A stretch of 64,000 nucleotides of DNA, from NCBI RefSeq assembly GCF_030503435.1, contig NZ_JAUKPO010000025.1, forward strand, positions 1 to 64,000, in the 5' to 3' direction. Position 1 is the first letter of the stretch. Each line of letters starts with the position of its first letter. The notes beneath the pieces were generated by a model. The model was not told where the DNA came from. It saw only the letters and a list, made by a program, of their open reading frames with translations, and made no database searches. The translations under genes and the position numbers were made by a program. The DNA comes from Rhodocytophaga aerolata. Lineage in GTDB: Bacteria > Bacteroidota > Bacteroidia > Cytophagales > 172606-1. Below, piece after piece: positions 59,230 through 64,000 of this stretch.

Positions 59230-59569
59230 AAGATCTTATATGGTTTGTTGATTTGTAAACTCACTTCCATTCCTATAAAGCATAAAGGCTGGTTACCCTT
59301 TATTTATACGCGCTCTAAGGTGTAGTAAGTAAGTCTGGAGGTTGAACTGATTAACGTTATTTACATAAGTACCTCATACGCCTACAACTGCTATGAGTAG
59401 AAAGCACACTCTTTATTTATACATACGGTTAATGCTAAAATTTATTTTAATGTTACTAAACTTTAACGTAAGAACCGGGCGCAAATATACAAAATATTAT
59501 TATTTCGATAAAAAATATTTATAATTTAATAATATTTTAATTTTACAGTTTTACTCATAAAATTTGTAC
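59230..59569. other. Intergenic region before the BatD gene
   Basis: About 340 AT-rich bases between the small reverse ORF and the BatD gene. A minus-strand TATATTTG (plus coordinates 59482-59489) could be a distant -7 box for the small ORF, but it has no -33 partner. Just before batD, TAAAATTTG is close to a -7 box with one extra base. No other structure is seen. Confidence 0.4.
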
Positions 59570-61015
59570 ATGGATATAAGGGCTGGAAAAGTATGGGTTT
59601 TATCTATTACTTTTTACTTGATTTTACACGTTTCTGTTGCACAGGAAATAAGTATAGAAACCACCAAACGAACTATTTCTCTGGATGAGCCTTTTACCCT
59701 AAGACTAATTATAAAAGGGCCAACAGCTACTAACAAGTACTCTCCTTTTCCCGACTATCCAAACCTGCACAAACGGGAGGTATCTTCTACTACTTCTACC
59801 AACATGGTAAATGGCAAAAAAGTTGTCACGCAAGTTATTAGTCAGAATTATCTGGTTATAAAAGAAGGCAGCTTTACATTAGCTCCCTCACAAATGACAG
59901 TCAACAACAGGCTTGTGCCTATTAAAGGCATCACCTTACAGGTAGAGCCGCCGGTAGACCCCAATTATACACTTAATAATGAGCTATATGAGGAGTTGGT
60001 AGAAATAGAGCGGCAAAGAACTCAACCGGCAGATGTAAAAGCAGATGCATTTTTTTCGCTGTCTCTGGATAACAATGAAGTATATGTGGGCGAAGGATTT
60101 ATGTTACTCTTGGCCTTATATGTAGCACAAACAAATAAAGCAGACCTGGTCTCGTATAAAGTTGACGAGCAGTTAGTAGAAATATTGCAAAAAATAAGGC
60201 CGAGTAACTGTTGGGAAGAAAACTTTCCTATAGAAGAATTTCAAGAATCGCTGGTAACGGTTAACAACAAACAGTACAGACGATACGCTATTTATCAATC
60301 GGTGTATTATCCGCTTAATACCAATCCTATTTCGTTTCCCAAAGTTGGGCTTACCATGATTAAATACCAGCCACTGCCTAAGGCAACTTCAAACAAAACT
60401 GGTAGAAAAACAACGTATGAAACATTTTACACAACGCCTAAGCAGGTAAATGTAAAACCTTTGCCTCCACATCCGCTACGGGAACAAGTTTCCGTAGGAG
60501 GTTTCAGGGTAAAAGAAGCTATTAGCAGCCGTGAATTGACTACCGGGCAGAGTTTTAATTATCATTTTACCATTTCCGGAGAAGGAAATTTTTCTACCGT
60601 ACATTTTAAACCAACCGTTTCTGATAAATATTTCGATTTTTTTCCACCCAAAGTCCTGGAAAAAATTAGCCGGACAAAAGATAAAATTACTGGTACTAAG
60701 TCGTTTCAATATCAGATAGTGCCCAAGGAGCCGGGGACATATGTGATGCGTAACTATTTTGAATGGATTTATTTCGACACAAAAGCCCAAAAATACGATA
60801 CACTCTCATCTGCAATTGCTGTAGAGGTAACTGGCGAAAGCCGTAAAAATGCGGATATTTCTTTGAACAAATTAGGGCCTCTGTATAAAAATATGATGCA
60901 GGAAAGCAGCCAGGTTGTTGATATGCATACCCGGAAATGGGTACAAATGGGAGCAAATATTCTCATTCTACTGATGCTGATTACTATGGTAAGTTTGTTT
61001 TTCATCAAACGGTAA
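59570..61015 (+). CDS. batD: BatD-family protein
   Basis: A 481-residue exported protein with a signal peptide ending VSVAQ, several Ig-like beta domains and one C-terminal membrane segment (ILILLMLITMVSLFF). Conserved spots such as ISLDEPFTLRLIIKG and FNYHFTISGEGNFS match the BatD ('oxygen tolerance') family of Bacteroides aerotolerance loci. The ATG at 59570 is preferred over the TTG two codons upstream. BatA, BatB and the MoxR ATPase that usually accompany it are not in the window. Confidence 0.75.
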   Translation: MDIRAGKVWVLSITFYLILHVSVAQEISIETTKRTISLDEPFTLRLIIKGPTATNKYSPFPDYPNLHKREVSSTTSTNMVNGKKVVTQVISQNYLVIKEGSFTLAPSQMTVNNRLVPIKGITLQVEPPVDPNYTLNNELYEELVEIERQRTQPADVKADAFFSLSLDNNEVYVGEGFMLLLALYVAQTNKADLVSYKVDEQLVEILQKIRPSNCWEENFPIEEFQESLVTVNNKQYRRYAIYQSVYYPLNTNPISFPKVGLTMIKYQPLPKATSNKTGRKTTYETFYTTPKQVNVKPLPPHPLREQVSVGGFRVKEAISSRELTTGQSFNYHFTISGEGNFSTVHFKPTVSDKYFDFFPPKVLEKISRTKDKITGTKSFQYQIVPKEPGTYVMRNYFEWIYFDTKAQKYDTLSSAIAVEVTGESRKNADISLNKLGPLYKNMMQESSQVVDMHTRKWVQMGANILILLMLITMVSLFFIKR

Positions 61016-61077
61016 AACTTTTTTCAGCATACCGGATTTATTAACCAATAATATATATAACAGAAAAATAGTATAGC

Positions 61078-61085
61078 TACTTTTG
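61078..61085 (+). promoter_or_regulatory. Possible aroC -7 promoter element
   Basis: TACTTTTG followed by CA fits TAnnTTTG. No -33 TTTG is found at the right distance. The leader to aroC would be about 50 nt. Confidence 0.45.
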
Positions 61086-61138
61086 CAGCTATCAGGTGTA
61101 GAGCCAACTAGAAACTCAATATCTCAGCATATTTATTT

Positions 61139-62215
61139 ATGAACACATACGGTAAGCAATTCCGAATAACCACTTTTGGCGAGTCTCATGGTGCAGGTAT
61201 TGGCGTAGTAATTGACGGATGCCCAGCAGGTTTACCTCTGGATACAGCTTTTATTCAACAAGAACTCGATAGACGGAAGCCTGGCCAGTCTAAAATTACT
61301 ACTCAGCGAAAAGAGAAAGACGAGTTTGAAATACTATCAGGTGTATTTGATGGCAAGACTACTGGCACTCCCCTTACGTTGATGATCTGGAATGAAGACG
61401 CAAAAAGTAAAGACTATGCTCATATTGCTGATCAGTTCCGCCCATCACACGCGGACTACACTTATACCGAAAAATATGGTATACGAGACTACCGCGGCGG
61501 GGGCCGCAGTTCAGCCCGGGAAACAGCGGCGAGGGTAGCTTCCGGAGCTGTGGCTAAACTGCTGCTTCACCCTTTAGGGATCCGCATTCAAGCATATGTT
61601 TCGCAAGTAGGAAAAGTCAAACTAGAAAAAGAATATAGTCAACTTGATTTATCTCTGACAGAAAATAACATTGTTCGTTGCCCGGAGCCAGCTATTGCAG
61701 AAGAAATGATTGCACTCATAGATGCTACCCGCAAAAATGGAGATTCTATTGGCGGAGTAGTCACCTGTGTAATAAAGGGGACTCCAGCCGGCTGGGGCGA
61801 ACCTGTTTTTGATAAATTGCACGCAGAACTTGGCAAAGCTATGCTTAGCATTAATGCTGTGAAGGGATTTGAATATGGTAGTGGCTTTGCAGGGGTACAA
61901 ATGCTGGGCTCTGAACATAATGATGCTTTTTATACCGAAGAGGGGAAAGTTAAAACCCGTACAAATTACTCCGGAGGCATACAAGGTGGTATTTCTAATG
62001 GAGCCGATATATATTTTAATGTAGCATTTAAGCCGGTAGCAACCCTTATGCGTGATCAGGAAAGCATCAATGAAAAAGGCGAATCAGTGACTGTTTCAGG
62101 AAAAGGCCGCCATGATCCTTGTGTGGTGCCCCGGGCTGTACCTATTGTTGAAGGCATGGCTGCGTTAGTGCTGGCAGATTTCTACCTGAGAAATGCAACC
62201 AGTAAACTCCGGTAG
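61139..62215 (+). CDS. aroC: Chorismate synthase
   Basis: A 358-residue chorismate synthase, the last shikimate pathway enzyme, which uses reduced FMN. The signature [18 protein letters not shown] opens the protein. The [20 protein letters not shown] and [13 protein letters not shown] motifs are all present. It is convergent with an MscS gene across a shared hairpin. Confidence 0.97.
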   Translation: MNTYGKQFRITTFGESHGAGIGVVIDGCPAGLPLDTAFIQQELDRRKPGQSKITTQRKEKDEFEILSGVFDGKTTGTPLTLMIWNEDAKSKDYAHIADQFRPSHADYTYTEKYGIRDYRGGGRSSARETAARVASGAVAKLLLHPLGIRIQAYVSQVGKVKLEKEYSQLDLSLTENNIVRCPEPAIAEEMIALIDATRKNGDSIGGVVTCVIKGTPAGWGEPVFDKLHAELGKAMLSINAVKGFEYGSGFAGVQMLGSEHNDAFYTEEGKVKTRTNYSGGIQGGISNGADIYFNVAFKPVATLMRDQESINEKGESVTVSGKGRHDPCVVPRAVPIVEGMAALVLADFYLRNATSKLR

Positions 62216-62220
62216 TATAG

Positions 62221-62248
62221 ATCCGGGTTAGTACTGGCTAATCCGGAT
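62221..62248. terminator. Hairpin between aroC and the MscS gene
   Basis: ATCCGGGTTAG (62221-62231) pairs with CTAATCCGGAT (62238-62248) with one G-U pair and a 6-nt loop, right between the two convergent stops. Confidence 0.75.
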
Positions 62249-63178
62249 TTAGTTATGCTTTCCATTTGCTTTCTCTGATAGCACCGTTTGCAGTTGCTCG
62301 TTCAGTTTTTCGCCACCTTTAATGCCAAAATCCAGCGTGCGTATGGGAAAAGGAATCATAATATTATTTTCATCGTAAGCTTTCTTTATACGCATAATTC
62401 CATCACTTAATGCAGCCAGGTAGTCTGGTTGTTTCTTAAAATCAACCCAGTAACGTATTTCAAAATTAATTGAAGAATCTCCAAACTCCTTGAAAAAGAG
62501 TGTGACCCCTTCGTTAGGTAGAATGTGTTCAATTGTTTGTACGGCCTCAATAGTTACACGTTTTACTTTTTCCAGGTCATCGCCATAAGATACCCCACAC
62601 TTCAGGTCTATCCGCCGTTTGCCTTCCTCTGAATAGTTGACAATCGGTTTATTATAGATGTCTTTATTGGGAATATGCACATGCTGCCCCTGCATGGTAC
62701 GGATGATGGTACTTCGTAAATTAATATTGATCACTGTACCAAAATGGTCGTTGGATTGAATTACATCACCAATCTGAATAGGCTTACTTATAGCCATTAA
62801 CACACCTGATACAAAATTGGAGGCAATATCCTGAAAGGCAAAACCTAAAGCCAACCCTACAATACCTACGCCCGCTAATAAAGATGTTACCGCCTTATCT
62901 AAGCCTATAATACTTAAAGCAACAAATAACCCTAAGGCAACAAATGCAATAGATATAATATTTAACCCTAAATCCACTAAAGCCCGGCTATGCACGAAAC
63001 GGTGCAAAGGCTTAGCTAATCCCTTTCTTATAAGTTTGCCGGCTGTATACAATAGTAGAAACACTACTATGGCAATCAGCAAATTAGGCAGCAGCAGAAT
63101 AAGACTTTCTACCCAGTCGGTAAGTTTGTGATAAAGTTTGCTTACAGCGTCATTTATAGTTTCATTCATGCGATACAA
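62249..63178 (-). CDS. MscS-family mechanosensitive channel
   Basis: A 309-residue small-conductance mechanosensitive channel. Three membrane segments (about 22-45, 70-92 and 97-125) precede the pore helix GVGIVGLALGFAFQDIASNF and the FVSGVLMAISKPIQIGD beta domain. It releases solutes on hypo-osmotic shock. Confidence 0.93.
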   Translation of the reverse strand: MYRMNETINDAVSKLYHKLTDWVESLILLLPNLLIAIVVFLLLYTAGKLIRKGLAKPLHRFVHSRALVDLGLNIISIAFVALGLFVALSIIGLDKAVTSLLAGVGIVGLALGFAFQDIASNFVSGVLMAISKPIQIGDVIQSNDHFGTVININLRSTIIRTMQGQHVHIPNKDIYNKPIVNYSEEGKRRIDLKCGVSYGDDLEKVKRVTIEAVQTIEHILPNEGVTLFFKEFGDSSINFEIRYWVDFKKQPDYLAALSDGIMRIKKAYDENNIMIPFPIRTLDFGIKGGEKLNEQLQTVLSEKANGKHN

Positions 63179-63311
63179 TACAGATATGATCTATCAATTA
63201 TAGGGTAGTACGAAATACAAGACACGGCTACTTGCTGACACACAGGAAACCCCATAAGTATCATACGTATGCTTTGCTATAATTGATATAGGTTTAATAG
63301 ATGTGCATTTT

Positions 63312-63821
63312 TTAACTTAAATACACACCAAACCGCTCTTCGTCCTCCAATACTACTTCTATATGTTCCTGAATAGTGGTTGAAAGAGCATATCCTATAT
63401 AATCGGCTGAGATAGGAAATTGTTTATGATTCCGGTCTACAATTACGGCTGTGCTTAGTTTTTTTATTTCTACATTAAGAAAAGGTTTTAAACTATAAAC
63501 CAGGGTGCGGCCGGTATTTAATACATCATCTAACAGAATAACTACCTTGTTACGCAGCAGACTGGTATCACAATCCAGAAATATATCGCTTTGCAGGGGT
63601 GCTAACTTATCTAAGCTCACTTTAACCAAAGTAACCTTAATAGGAGAAATGGCCTTAAGTTCTTGTTGAAGCAATTTTGCAAACAAATATCCTTTATCAT
63701 AAATACCTGCCAAGATGATTTCGTCTTCCTGAAAATTATTCTCATACACCTCATAAGCTATGCGCTTTATTTTTTGCAAGGTTTGTTTTTGGGTAAGTAT
63801 TAGCGTGGAAGTGGCGGTCAT
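63312..63821 (-). CDS. Phosphoribosyltransferase family protein
   Basis: A 169-residue type I PRTase-fold protein. The PRPP motif is VILLDDVLNTGRTLVYSL. It resembles PyrR-type proteins, which regulate pyrimidine genes or act as uracil phosphoribosyltransferases, but no pyr gene is adjacent, so the substrate is not assigned. A TAATTTTG box on the minus strand (plus 63872-63879) lies about 50 nt upstream. Confidence 0.8.
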   Translation of the reverse strand: MTATSTLILTQKQTLQKIKRIAYEVYENNFQEDEIILAGIYDKGYLFAKLLQQELKAISPIKVTLVKVSLDKLAPLQSDIFLDCDTSLLRNKVVILLDDVLNTGRTLVYSLKPFLNVEIKKLSTAVIVDRNHKQFPISADYIGYALSTTIQEHIEVVLEDEERFGVYLS

Positions 63822-63871
63822 AGAGTTATATGCGTTAATATCAAATTACTTGGTGAGATTGTGTATTATAT

Positions 63872-63879
63872 CAAAATTA
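63872..63879 (-). promoter_or_regulatory. Possible -7 element for the phosphoribosyltransferase gene
   Basis: The minus strand reads TAATTTTG here, a match to TAnnTTTG about 50 nt before the start codon. A -33 TTTG is not seen at the expected position. Confidence 0.4.
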
Positions 63880-64000
63880 GTGAAACTAACTGGCTTTTGA
63901 TGTTAAGAGCGCAAGCTAGAGAAACACATGTGCATCGTACGGATTTTGAATACTGAAGGTATCTATTTTTACCTTGTTATTAAATAGCCTTACGCCTTAC

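Noticed and set aside
1-64000. rRNA, tRNA, IS elements, CRISPR arrays and prophage genes
   Set aside because: No tRNA-type T-loop signatures, no transposase-like frames and no array of short repeats were found on either strand by eye; small or diverged tRNAs could have been missed.

Overview
The window looks like a chromosomal segment of a Bacteroidota bacterium of the Cytophagales type. The reasons are the moderate-to-low GC, several promoters of the Bacteroidota form (TTTG about 20 nt upstream of TAnnTTTG), a PorZ-like protein with a type IX secretion tail, the nrdB-nrdA and nqrABCDE orders, BatD and GT61 families, a 7TM-AraC regulator, and weak ribosome binding sites. No rRNA or tRNA gene, insertion sequence, prophage or CRISPR array was recognised.

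Layout. 1-682: no believable gene, but three near-identical leftward promoters in tandem that fire off the left edge. 683-3929: an LpxH-like phosphoesterase, a fatty-acid-hydroxylase/sterol-desaturase membrane protein and a hypothetical. 4077-8191: ferredoxin, thymidine kinase, PorZ and RecO, probably cotranscribed. 8249-21359: a DUF5872-like protein, a PAS histidine kinase, penicillin-binding protein 1C, and a block of signalling genes ending in a 2100-residue soluble hybrid kinase with eleven exact 92-residue HAMP-type repeats. 21875-25884: a solo cysN, a lipoprotein metallopeptidase, an Nfu-type Fe-S carrier, and rplU-rpmA with a textbook promoter. 26034-29819: class Ia ribonucleotide reductase (nrdB, nrdA) behind a phased cluster of DnaA boxes.

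30049-34175 holds a complete bacterial RNA repair cassette: Hen1 (3'-terminal ribose 2'-O-methyltransferase) followed by Pnkp (kinase-phosphatase-ligase). 34396-46160 is an accessory-looking stretch: GT61 glycosyltransferase, a long empty spacer, a PKD/beta-helix lipoprotein, an Ig-like lipoprotein, an ECF sigma factor overlapping an anti-sigma-like membrane protein with a beta-barrel-like tail, and a GH106-type glycosidase divergent from a 7TM-AraC regulator. 46162-50176: adenine deaminase, a 45-residue lipoprotein, cmk and ispH. 50341-54988: nqrABCDE, closed by a strong terminator with no nqrF. 55076-63821: DUF502 protein, a secreted hypothetical, aroA, PspA, a YbjN-like protein, a 64-residue ORF with its own terminator, BatD, aroC, an MscS channel and a phosphoribosyltransferase.

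The most interesting items are the DnaA-box array on the nrd promoter, the Hen1-Pnkp repair cassette, the tandem promoter array at the left edge, the HAMP-repeat kinase, the missing nqrF and cysD partners, and a set of long perfect hairpins without U-tracts at gene ends. All functional calls are from reading motifs; no database search was possible.
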